Below, in pieces: positions 25,463-33,137 of a stretch of DNA of 33,949 nt. A model generated the notes under the pieces. That model was not told where the DNA came from, did not search any database, and was given only the letters and a program-made list of their open reading frames with translations. This DNA is from Thermodesulfobacteriota bacterium. Its GTDB lineage: Bacteria > Desulfobacterota > Anaeroferrophillalia > Anaeroferrophillales > Tharpellaceae. Within the stretch, counting starts at the first letter, position 1, and each line of letters starts with the position of its first letter. The translations under genes and the position numbers were made by a program. The stretch spans positions 1 to 33,949 of the forward strand of contig JANTFH010000020.1 in NCBI GenBank assembly GCA_024763535.1. Direction: 5' to 3'.

Positions 25463-27832
25463 ATGCCGAAGAAAAAATTTGATGTCTTAAACAGCAGGGC
25501 TCCCCGGGTTGATGCCGCCATCAAAGCCACCGGCAAAGCCCAGTACGCCGATGATCTCAGCCGTACCGGACAACTCTACGGCGCCATCCTCCAAAGCCCT
25601 CTGGCCCATGCCAGAATTCTCAGTATTGACACCGGCAAGGCTGAACGTCTGCCCGGTGTCAAAGCCGTTATCACCGCGAAAGATGTCGGTTTAACTAAAT
25701 ACGGCGTCTCTCCGGCCCGTTATGATGAAACCCTGTTTGCTCATGACAAAGTTCGTTATGTCGGAGATGAGATTGCCGCCGTGGCGGCCGTCGATCCGGC
25801 CACGGCCCAGGCGGCACTGGATTTGATCAAGGTTGAATATGAAGAGTTGCCGGCGGTATTAACTATCGATGAAGCTTTAGCCGACAAGGCCCCGCAGCTG
25901 CATGACGACTATCCCGGCAATATCAGTGCCGAGGTTCATCAGGAGTTCGGAGATGTCGCGGCCGCCTTTAAGGAGTGTGACTTTATCCATACCCACAAAC
26001 TGGTCAATAAACGCCAGGACGGTGGCTTTATTGAACCCCACTCCTGTGTCGCCGAATATGATCATGACGGCCGCCTGACCCTCTACACCTCGACCCAGGT
26101 ATCCCACTACGTCCAGCGCACGGTGGCCATGGTAACCGGCATTCCGATCGGCCGGGTTAGAGTTGTCCGCCCCTGTGTCGGCGGCGGTTTCGGCCCCAAA
26201 TGCGAAGCCACACCACTGGAATTAAGTGCCTGTTTTCTTGCCATTAAAACCGGCTCTCCGGTTAAAATAACCTACTCCCGGGAACAGGTTTTCCTCCACT
26301 CCCGGGCCCGGCACCAGTTTTATCACGAGATGACCACCGGCTTCAAAAAAGACGGTACGATCATGGCATTAGCCCATTCCTGTCGCCTCGACGGCGGCGC
26401 CTACAGCTCATTCGGCATCGCCACGGTCTACTACGCCGGCTCACTTTTAGGGGCCCCGTACCGCCTGCCGAACATGAAATATGACGGAATGCGGGTCTAC
26501 ACCAACAAACCCGCCTGCGGGGCCCAGCGGGGCCATGGCGGGGTCGCGGCCCGGGCCTGTTTCGAGCAGCAGCTCGATATCATTGCCGAAGAGCTCAAAA
26601 TCGACCCGATTGAACTCAGGATGATGAACATGATGGAAACCGGCGACACCACCTGTAACGCTCTTGATATGTCATCTCTGGGCATGAAAGAGTGCGTCAA
26701 CGCTGTCAAAAAAGGCTCAAAATGGCAGAAGAAAAAGGGCAAACTGCCGGACGGTAAAGGGATCGGTATGGCCTGTGGTTTCTTTGTCTCCGGAGCCGGT
26801 TATCCGATCTACCGCTCCGACACCTTTCATTCAACCGCCGAGATCAAGGTGGCGGAAGATGGCGGCACAGTGATCCTGCGCAGCGGTATTGCCGAAATCG
26901 GCCAGGGCGCCAACACCATGGTCGCCATGATCGCGGCTGAAACCTTGGGCATACCCCTGGCCGATGTCCGGGTTGATTCCGGGGATACCGACTACTCGGT
27001 TGATCTCGGCGCCTACTCCTCGCGTCAGACGCTGATGTCGGGCCATGCGACCAAAGACGCGGCCGAGAATGTCAAGGCCCAGATTCTCGCAGTCGTCGCC
27101 GACAAGCTGAAAATGGATGTCAAAAATCTGGATATAAGAAATGGCTTCGTCAAAGTTAAGGGCCGCAAAAAACTCGATTTCGCCAAATTTCGCGACTACT
27201 ACCGCAAAGAGCACCGGGGCTGGCCGAATATGCCGGATGGTGCTGAATTAAGTTTTACGGAAGCGGCCCGTATGGCCTTCCTCAAAAAAGGCACAATTGT
27301 CGGTACCGGCAAATACAAACCGCCGATTTTAGGCGGCAAGTTCAAGGGCGCCGCGGTCGGCACCTCGCCCGCCTACGGCGGCTCGGCCCAGGTGGTCGAG
27401 GTTACGGTTGACCGCCAAACCGGCAGAATAACGGTTGATGATATGACCGACGCGCATGACTGCGGGCTGGCGATCAACAAGACTATGGTTGAAGGCCAGA
27501 TGCAGGGTTCTTTAAGTATGGGACTGGGAGAAGCTCTGTTTGAAGAGGTGAAATTTGATGAAAAGGGACACCTGATGACCCCCTCACTGGGTGAATACCG
27601 GATAGCCACGGCTCTCGACATGCCCAATATCGACACCCTGATTATCGAAAGCGGTGAGCCCAACGGCCCCTTCGGTGCGAAAGAGGTCGGTGAAGGCGCG
27701 ATAATGCCGACAATCCCGGCTATATTGAATGCGGTCTACGATGCCACCGGCGTCAGAATCACCGAACTGCCGCTGACCCCGGAACGGGTTCTTCTGGCAC
27801 TGAAAGAGGCGGAGGCCGAAAAAAACGCGTGA
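25463..27832 (+). CDS. Molybdopterin-binding subunit of a xanthine dehydrogenase-family aryl-CoA reductase
   Basis: A 789-aa CoxL/XdhB-type large subunit. The first domain (RAPRVDAAIKATGKAQYADD) and the molybdopterin domains (VVRPCVGGGFGPK, GGAYSSFG, EIGQGANTM) are present. The catalytic glutamate is E744 in GAKEVGEGA near the C-terminus. I chose ATG 25463 because GGGGAGAATTAATC precedes it and the previous stop is 2 bases before. Family members include 4-hydroxybenzoyl-CoA reductase alpha (HcrA), which removes the 4-hydroxy group as water to give benzoyl-CoA. The gene order here is FAD, iron-sulfur, molybdenum. Given the ligase upstream, an aryl-CoA is the likely substrate; the exact compound is inferred. 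Confidence 0.87.
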   Translation: MPKKKFDVLNSRAPRVDAAIKATGKAQYADDLSRTGQLYGAILQSPLAHARILSIDTGKAERLPGVKAVITAKDVGLTKYGVSPARYDETLFAHDKVRYVGDEIAAVAAVDPATAQAALDLIKVEYEELPAVLTIDEALADKAPQLHDDYPGNISAEVHQEFGDVAAAFKECDFIHTHKLVNKRQDGGFIEPHSCVAEYDHDGRLTLYTSTQVSHYVQRTVAMVTGIPIGRVRVVRPCVGGGFGPKCEATPLELSACFLAIKTGSPVKITYSREQVFLHSRARHQFYHEMTTGFKKDGTIMALAHSCRLDGGAYSSFGIATVYYAGSLLGAPYRLPNMKYDGMRVYTNKPACGAQRGHGGVAARACFEQQLDIIAEELKIDPIELRMMNMMETGDTTCNALDMSSLGMKECVNAVKKGSKWQKKKGKLPDGKGIGMACGFFVSGAGYPIYRSDTFHSTAEIKVAEDGGTVILRSGIAEIGQGANTMVAMIAAETLGIPLADVRVDSGDTDYSVDLGAYSSRQTLMSGHATKDAAENVKAQILAVVADKLKMDVKNLDIRNGFVKVKGRKKLDFAKFRDYYRKEHRGWPNMPDGAELSFTEAARMAFLKKGTIVGTGKYKPPILGGKFKGAAVGTSPAYGGSAQVVEVTVDRQTGRITVDDMTDAHDCGLAINKTMVEGQMQGSLSMGLGEALFEEVKFDEKGHLMTPSLGEYRIATALDMPNIDTLIIESGEPNGPFGAKEVGEGAIMPTIPAILNAVYDATGVRITELPLTPERVLLALKEAEAEKNA

Positions 27833-28434
27833 CCCGGAAATCTAAAACCGACCACCTAATTTACTTCAACCAGGTAAAGGAGTTTGTTCTAAGCTCCTTT
27901 GCCGCGGTTGACAACCAACTGGTGCCGCTCCACCTTATCCGCACGGTTGACTGGCTTATCAAACTTTACCCCGAGGCTGATGAAGCCCTGCTGATTGCCG
28001 GAGTCGCTCACGATATTGAGCGGGCGTTTCGCGAAGATAAGGTTTATGAGAAGATGTTTCTTTCAGAAAATGCCTTCCGTGATGAATCTTTTCTGGACTA
28101 CCATCAGCAGCGCAGCGCTAAAATCATCGGTGATTTCTTGAAAACCACCACCTGCCCCGCGGCTTTACAAAAAAAAGTCGAACACTTGGTAGCCCACCAC
28201 GAAACCGGCGGCGATACTGAAAGCAACCTCTTAAAAGATGCCGACAGTTTAAGTTTTTTTCAAACCAATGTTGATCTTTTTGTTACCGTCAAGGTAAAAG
28301 AATCGAGCCCGGAAAAGGTCGAAAGTAAATTTAAGTGGATGTTTGAGCGTATCACCGGCCCCGAACCGCGTAAACTCTGCCGGCCACTCTACGAAACGGC
28401 CCTGACCAAACTGGCAGCGGCCTCATCAGGTTAA
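27829..28434 (+). CDS. HD-domain protein
   Basis: A 201-aa protein with an HD metal-dependent hydrolase pattern: H35 near the start, H61-D62 in GVAHDIERAF, HH in LVAHHETGGD and an Asp in LLKDADSLSFF. HD enzymes usually hydrolyse nucleotides or phosphate esters. GTG 27829 overlaps the stop of the molybdenum subunit gene (GTGA), so it is translationally coupled and part of the operon. Its substrate is not evident, and a link to the aromatic pathway is only positional. Confidence 0.75.
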   Translation: MTRKSKTDHLIYFNQVKEFVLSSFAAVDNQLVPLHLIRTVDWLIKLYPEADEALLIAGVAHDIERAFREDKVYEKMFLSENAFRDESFLDYHQQRSAKIIGDFLKTTTCPAALQKKVEHLVAHHETGGDTESNLLKDADSLSFFQTNVDLFVTVKVKESSPEKVESKFKWMFERITGPEPRKLCRPLYETALTKLAAASSG

Positions 28435-28440
28435 TCCACC

Positions 28441-29112
28441 ATGAATATCGCCATCTTTGATTTTGAAGGAACTCTGGTCAATTTTCAGTGGCAGCTTCAG
28501 GCCGCCATGGATGAAGTCTACCCGCTGATTGAAGAGAGCGTCATCTCCTGCAATCTCGACCGGGAGTTTATAAAAAAAGCCGATTACTGCCGACTCTACA
28601 ACTATCTCCAGAAAAATATTGAGGCTCCCGACCGGCGTCAGGAGATCATCGATAAAATTGATGCCGTCTTCGATTTTTTTGATACCGATGCGGCTTCACG
28701 CTGGGAGATCTATCCCGAGGTCCATCAACTCCTTTCAGCCCTCAAAAGATCCGGCTGGAATCTGGCCTTAGCTTCAAATGTCGGCCGTCAGGCGCTTGAT
28801 CTGATGCTGGATAAATTTTCCCTGAACCGCTATTTTCCGTTGACGGTCAGCCGCAATGAAGTCTCCCTCTTAAAACCGGAGAGTGAAGGCCTTGAGCGCA
28901 TCAAAACTCATTTCCAGAAAGAGGGTTCGACCACCTCTCAGATGTGGATGGTGGGAGACAGCGTTACCGACATCGAAACCGCCCGTAACGCCGGCATAAA
29001 GGTAGCCATTCTGACTAATGGTGAGGATAAAACCGAACGCCTGAAAAAACACCGCCCCGACTTCCTGATGCAAAATCTCTCTCAGCTTGATAAACTCTTT
29101 CTTTCAGACTGA
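28441..29112 (+). CDS. HAD-family hydrolase with an atypical DxE motif
   Basis: A 223-aa HAD phosphatase-like protein. Motif I is FDFEGT, with D7 as nucleophile but E9 where the acid/base Asp normally is. Motif II is LASNVG, the lysine is in LLKPESEG, and motif IV is VGDSVTDIETARNAG. A helical cap (about residues 15-85) lies between motif I and the core. Phenylphosphate carboxylase includes a HAD-type subunit in Thauera, so a phosphatase here fits the pathway, but this protein is longer than that subunit (about 18 kDa) and is not clearly the same. It begins 7 bases after the HD gene and overlaps the next, convergent gene by 9 bases. Confidence 0.8.
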   Translation: MNIAIFDFEGTLVNFQWQLQAAMDEVYPLIEESVISCNLDREFIKKADYCRLYNYLQKNIEAPDRRQEIIDKIDAVFDFFDTDAASRWEIYPEVHQLLSALKRSGWNLALASNVGRQALDLMLDKFSLNRYFPLTVSRNEVSLLKPESEGLERIKTHFQKEGSTTSQMWMVGDSVTDIETARNAGIKVAILTNGEDKTERLKKHRPDFLMQNLSQLDKLFLSD

Positions 29113-30213
29113 AATCACTGCGTCAAGCTCAGCCAGACCGGTCACAATGGCATCGGGTCGAGCCCGCTGCAGCATCGCGAAATTATCAAACCCGCTTAAG
29201 ACCCCAACCGTCCCGGTTCCCGCCGCTTTACCGGCCTGAATATCGACCAGCGTATCGCCGATATAAACCGATTTTTCGGGGTCGACCGCCAACCGGCGAC
29301 AGCACTCAAGCAGAGGGTCGGCCGCCGGTTTTTTCCGCTTCGTGTCATCAGCGGTTATAATCTCCTGCAGGAGATCCAGAACACCGGCTGCCGCCAGAGG
29401 TTTTAATTTTGCCGGCATATTCTGCCGCGGGGTCGCGGTGACCACGGCCAAGGGCAAACCACCGGTGGCAATCTGCTTAAGCATCGCCGCTGCTCCGGGC
29501 AGCAGTTCGACGCGGTTGTTAAACATCTCCGGCGCCAGCTTTCGGGCAATCGCCCAGGCCTCATCTTTAAGCCTGGTGTTGTCATTAAACATCTCCTCGG
29601 GGAATAATTTTTCCCAAAGAAAGGTTCCATTCTCGTTGGCCTTTTTTATCTGCTCCGGTAAAACACTGGGTAACTCCAGCTGTTCCAAGACCGCATCGAC
29701 AATCTCATAATATATCCCGACCGAGTCGATAATCGTTCCGTCCAGATCCAGCATTACCGCTTCAACCTCAAGTTTTGCCGGTTGGCGCAAGAAAACTCCC
29801 GATTTACAGCTATTATCTGCGACCGCAAACCCGGAAACCAGATCGCCGTCACCCTTAGACAAAGCCTGACGCAGATTGAGCGGAGCGATAATCTCAACCA
29901 CATTCTCACCATGCACGCGGACACTTTCATCCGGCACAATCAACCCGGCACTCAAACCTTCCAGGAAAATCGGCACTATCTGCGCCCCGCACCCATCCGG
30001 CTCCGGCGATAAGAGTTCAACCACGCTTTCAGATCGCATAAAATCATTTATATCAATATTTTCGCCACCGATCTCCAGATTAAGGGTTCCGGGGAAAGGT
30101 GTGAAGCCGAGCTTTTCCCGGCACTGCTCCCGGACCCAGTCGAGCCCGGTAAAAAATGCGGCCCGGCCCGTACCGCTGATAATCCTGCCGGAAAATTTCT
30201 TTTTTTCTTTCAT
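29104..30213 (-). CDS. CTP-dependent riboflavin kinase (DUF120) fused to a HAD phosphatase
   Basis: A 369-aa fusion if translation starts at ATG 30213 (397 aa if at 30297). Residues about 5-135 are an archaeal-type DUF120 riboflavin kinase: GRIISGTGRAAFF, LGFTPFPGTLNL (Thr and Asn of this motif bind Mg-nucleotide in archaeal RibK) and EIIAPLNLRQAL...GDGDLV. Residues about 155-365 are a HAD phosphatase: DLDGTIIDS, VVTATPR, the lysine in TKRKKPAADPLLEC and IGDTLVDIQAGKAAG. The kinase would make FMN from riboflavin and CTP; the phosphatase could act on FMN or another phosphate. DUF120 is rare in bacteria. It follows an unknown 111-aa gene on the same strand and is convergent with the HAD gene of the aromatic cluster. 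Confidence 0.85.
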   Translation of the reverse strand: MKEKKKFSGRIISGTGRAAFFTGLDWVREQCREKLGFTPFPGTLNLEIGGENIDINDFMRSESVVELLSPEPDGCGAQIVPIFLEGLSAGLIVPDESVRVHGENVVEIIAPLNLRQALSKGDGDLVSGFAVADNSCKSGVFLRQPAKLEVEAVMLDLDGTIIDSVGIYYEIVDAVLEQLELPSVLPEQIKKANENGTFLWEKLFPEEMFNDNTRLKDEAWAIARKLAPEMFNNRVELLPGAAAMLKQIATGGLPLAVVTATPRQNMPAKLKPLAAAGVLDLLQEIITADDTKRKKPAADPLLECCRRLAVDPEKSVYIGDTLVDIQAGKAAGTGTVGVLSGFDNFAMLQRARPDAIVTGLAELDAVISV

Positions 30214-30214
30214 T

Positions 30215-30274
30215 TCAGCAGCACTCAAACTTAATTCCAGACAGACAGAGCGGTTGCAACAGGGTATAAAACAT
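30215..30274 (-). CDS. Possible 19-codon leader ORF before the riboflavin kinase-HAD gene
   Basis: AGGAGG (30278-30283) lies 3 bases before an ATG that opens a 19-residue frame (MFYTLLQPLCLSGIKFECC). Its stop is followed after one base by ATG 30213 of the fusion gene (TGAAATG). The arrangement suggests translational coupling, but the peptide may not be made or conserved. Confidence 0.3.
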   Translation of the reverse strand: MFYTLLQPLCLSGIKFECC

Positions 30275-30281
30275 GGGCCTC

Positions 30282-30617
30282 CTATTCCTGAAACCATTTC
30301 CGCTTATTAAAATCATCCGCCGATTCCGGCATATTTTCCGCATCCCTGATCAGGGATCCGAGTTTAATAACCAGTTCGTGCTCCTCGCCCAGAACCGCTA
30401 TTAATGAATGCAGGGCCCGACCGACGGTGCGATCGATAAAATAGTGAAACTCAGACAAAGCCTCAGCCGGCAGATGTTCGTAGGCGAGACAGATATTATC
30501 TATCCAGACAGTCAGAGCCGACAGACCCAAATCTTCGGCCCGGCTCTTTTGATAGACAAACCCTTCCAGAGCCCCAAGTGAGGCGGCAAACTGATAAATT
30601 TTGGTGTAAATATGCAT
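30282..30617 (-). CDS. Small hypothetical protein upstream of the riboflavin kinase-HAD gene
   Basis: A 111-aa protein I do not recognise. I chose ATG 30617 because AGAGGTC lies 6 bases before it; a longer frame reaches 30800 but lacks such a site. It is predicted to be mostly helical and acidic, with AASLGALEGFVYQKSRAEDLG in the first third and HELVIKLGSLIRDAENMPESADDF near the end. No signal peptide. Its stop lies just before the ribosome-binding site of the fusion gene, so the two form an operon. Confidence 0.65.
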   Translation of the reverse strand: MHIYTKIYQFAASLGALEGFVYQKSRAEDLGLSALTVWIDNICLAYEHLPAEALSEFHYFIDRTVGRALHSLIAVLGEEHELVIKLGSLIRDAENMPESADDFNKRKWFQE

Positions 30618-30866
30618 ATTTGACCTCTTTGATGACTGCGTAAAACACCTGAAAATCCGGCCCCATAACCTCAACCTGAGAATATCCGGACACTGAAACT
30701 GAACTGACAAGCTCAAGCCCACTACTCTTACATCTTTTATCTGATCTATTGCAAGCAGACAATCCGATTTAGACGCTATTAACCATTTGCACTTCTCCAA
30801 AGTTTAGTGCTATCTTTAGGTTCACTATTCAAATGCACACTATCAAGCCAAGGAAATAAAAAGGTT

Positions 30867-31400
30867 ATGTTCATTGAACTGTTGAGAAAGCGAAGAAGTA
30901 TTCGTCAATTTAAGGATCGGCCTGTTGAAAAAGAGAAGGTCGATATCCTTATCGAGGCCGGATTGCGTTCGCCCTCCTCGCGGAGCCTGGATCCCTGGGA
31001 GTTTGTCATTGTCACTGAAGCGGAGAAAATTGCGCAGCTTGCCAAAGCCAAACCGCATGGCTCGGAATTCCTAAAAAAAGCACCGCTGCTCGTAGTCGTC
31101 TGCGCCGATCCAGGGAAATCCGATGTCTGGATTGAAGATACCGCTATCGCCTCGCTCCTGCTGCATTTAACCGCAGCCGACCTCGGTCTCGGCAGCTGCT
31201 GGGTTCAGATCCGCTTACGGGAACATAACTCACAGCACAGCGCCCAGGAGTATGTGGCCGAACTTATCGGACTAAAACCGGGCCTGATGGTGGAAGCCAT
31301 TATCGCTATCGGATACCCGGCTGAAGAAAAACCCGGCCACGACAAATCTTCTCTGGCCGGCAATAAGCTTCATTTTGAGCATTACGGTCAGAACGACTGA
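30867..31400 (+). CDS. Nitroreductase-family protein
   Basis: A 177-aa FMN-dependent nitroreductase-family protein. The N-terminal ELLRKRRSIRQFKDRPVEKEKVD and AGLRSPSSRSLDPWEFVIV are family hallmarks, as are ASLLLHLTAADLGLGSCWVQIR and IIAIGYPAEEKP. I chose ATG 30867 because AAGGAA lies upstream and the family normally begins at this point. Substrates range from nitro compounds to enones and flavins; none can be chosen here. It is divergent from the two minus-strand genes, with a 249-base shared gap that holds no other gene. Confidence 0.85.
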   Translation: MFIELLRKRRSIRQFKDRPVEKEKVDILIEAGLRSPSSRSLDPWEFVIVTEAEKIAQLAKAKPHGSEFLKKAPLLVVVCADPGKSDVWIEDTAIASLLLHLTAADLGLGSCWVQIRLREHNSQHSAQEYVAELIGLKPGLMVEAIIAIGYPAEEKPGHDKSSLAGNKLHFEHYGQND

Positions 31401-31464
31401 CGAATATTATTGTCAATAACTAAAGGCATAAGATTCTGACAATTTTTAAGTGGAGTAACGCAAA

Positions 31465-32844
31465 ATGAGAAAAGTTGAATATCTGATAATCGGCGTGGGT
31501 ACGGCCGGTCTGGGAAGCTACAGTAAAATCAGGAGAAAATCCAAAAACATCCTGCTCATCCAGCATGGCCCCTTCGGCACCACCTGTGCCCGGGTCGGCT
31601 GCATGCCCAGTAAAATGCTGATCACTGCGGCCGATCTCACTCATGCGCAAGAGGGCGGAAAATATTTCGGTATTAACGGCACCTGCAAAGTTGACGGGAA
31701 AGAGGTTTTCAGACGTCTGAAAAGAGACCGTAAGGAGAAATTTGTCGGCGGCGTCCTAAAGAGTGTTGAAAAGATTCCGCCGGAGATTATCATCCGCGGC
31801 CAGGCAAGATTTACCGGTAAAAACAAGGTTGTCATCAATGATGAAGAGATCGTTGCGGAAAAGATTATCCTGGCCTGCGGTTCAGCACCCTTTATTCCAC
31901 AATCCCTGCGGCATCTGGCGACAGAACTCGACACCTCGGATACGATTTTCGAGCTGGACGACCTGCCGGAATCAATCGCTGTCGTCGGCCTCGGCGTCAT
32001 CGCCTTAGAACTCGGCCAGGCCTTTCATCGCCTGGGAATCAGAACCACCCTGTTTGGACACAGCGGCCGGATCGGGCCCTTTACCCACCCGGAAATGCAG
32101 GGTGAATGCCTTAAGGTTCTGAGCCGGGAGCTGAATATAGTCCCGGCCGGCGTGTTTACCTCGGCCCGCCGGGAAGGGGATCGTTTTTCACTGGAATTCA
32201 CAACTGACAGCGGTAAAAAAGTTGCCGGAAAATTTGAGCGGGTTGTGGTCGCCTCCGGCCGGCGCTCGAATATTCTCGATATGGAGATTACCAAGTCAGG
32301 CCTTACACTGGATAGAAGAGGACTCCCGGCTTACAACCCGCAAACCATGCAGTGCGGTAACGCCCCCGTATATCTTGCCGGAGACGCGACCGGAGATCTG
32401 CCGGTCTGGCATGAAGCTTACGCCGAAGGGCGTATTGCCGCAGATAACGCTCTGCTGTTCCCGGGGAACAGGCCGACTGAACGACTTGTGGCGCTGGGCA
32501 TCTATTTTTCCGACCCCCAGATGGCGATGGTAGGGAAAAGATATACGGATCTCGACCCGGACTCGATAGTTATCGGCCAAGCCCGGGTTGCCGGCAGTCC
32601 GAGATACGAAATCTACAATATCGACGATGGACAATTTATGCTTTTTGCCGACAAAGAGACCGGCATAATCCTGGGAGCTGAGATCTTCGGCCGGGGGGCG
32701 GAACATTTCGCCCACTATCTAAGCCTTGTCATCACTCACAAACTGACGGTGCAGGATATCCTTGCCGCCCCCTTCTATCATCCCTGTCTGGAAGAGGTTA
32801 TGAAAGAAGCAGTGAAACAGGCAAAGTTTCAGCTGACAAAATAG
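31465..32844 (+). CDS. Dihydrolipoamide dehydrogenase-like flavoprotein disulfide reductase
   Basis: A 459-aa pyridine nucleotide-disulfide oxidoreductase. FAD-binding GVGTAGLG (G10-G15), redox-active C41 and C46 in TTCARVGCMPSK, NAD-binding VVGLGVIALELGQAF, FAD-contacting YLAGDATGDLPVWHEAY, and dimerisation-domain HPCLEEVMKEA (His-Glu-type pair) are present. The residue that usually is Glu at the end of the second strand reads LIQHG here, a departure from most lipoamide dehydrogenases. It could be a lipoamide, mercuric or other disulfide reductase; none of the pyruvate or glycine complex genes are adjacent. GGAGTAACGC lies before the ATG. Confidence 0.85.
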   Translation: MRKVEYLIIGVGTAGLGSYSKIRRKSKNILLIQHGPFGTTCARVGCMPSKMLITAADLTHAQEGGKYFGINGTCKVDGKEVFRRLKRDRKEKFVGGVLKSVEKIPPEIIIRGQARFTGKNKVVINDEEIVAEKIILACGSAPFIPQSLRHLATELDTSDTIFELDDLPESIAVVGLGVIALELGQAFHRLGIRTTLFGHSGRIGPFTHPEMQGECLKVLSRELNIVPAGVFTSARREGDRFSLEFTTDSGKKVAGKFERVVVASGRRSNILDMEITKSGLTLDRRGLPAYNPQTMQCGNAPVYLAGDATGDLPVWHEAYAEGRIAADNALLFPGNRPTERLVALGIYFSDPQMAMVGKRYTDLDPDSIVIGQARVAGSPRYEIYNIDDGQFMLFADKETGIILGAEIFGRGAEHFAHYLSLVITHKLTVQDILAAPFYHPCLEEVMKEAVKQAKFQLTK

Positions 32845-32905
32845 GTTTTCAACAACATTTAAGATGATTTAATCCGCACAAATACATCCTGTGACAAACC
32901 ACATC

Positions 32906-32922
32906 GCCGGATAGAATCCGGC
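32906..32922 (+). repeat. Short GC stem downstream of the disulfide reductase gene
   Basis: GCCGGA (32906-32911) and TCCGGC (32917-32922) pair around a TAGAA loop. It has no following T run, so it is not a terminator by itself; it precedes a stronger one. Confidence 0.3.
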
Positions 32923-32932
32923 CCAGGAACAA

Positions 32933-32968
32933 AAAAAGGCCGCTTTCAATAGAGAAAACGGCCTTTTT
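32933..32968. terminator. Bidirectional intrinsic terminator
   Basis: AAAAAGGCCG (32933-32942) and CGGCCTTTTT (32959-32968) form a stem with A and T runs on both sides. It lies between the end of the disulfide reductase gene on the plus strand and the end of the ABC gene on the minus strand, so it can serve both. It is the only clear intrinsic terminator seen in the window. Confidence 0.85.
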
Positions 32969-33137
32969 GCTATCTGGAGCATAAACGACGCTGTAATCAA
33001 ACAGGTTACCGGAGAAAGTACCCGAGCCGCGAAACGATCTCTTTTGAAAATTTGATCATTTTGTCCATGATTTCTCTAGTTTATCAAATTCGCATGATTA
33101 ATTTAGGAAGCCGGGAGTTAAGTTCTAACTCAACGCC

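Noticed and set aside
24096-27832. A firm call of 4-hydroxybenzoyl-CoA reductase (hcrBCA)
   Set aside because: The FAD subunit lacks the hallmark [4Fe-4S] loop, so the substrate is left open and symbols are not given.
30618-30800. Longer N-terminus for the 111-aa protein
   Set aside because: The extension has no ribosome-binding site and unlike composition; AGAGG lies just before the internal ATG at 30617.
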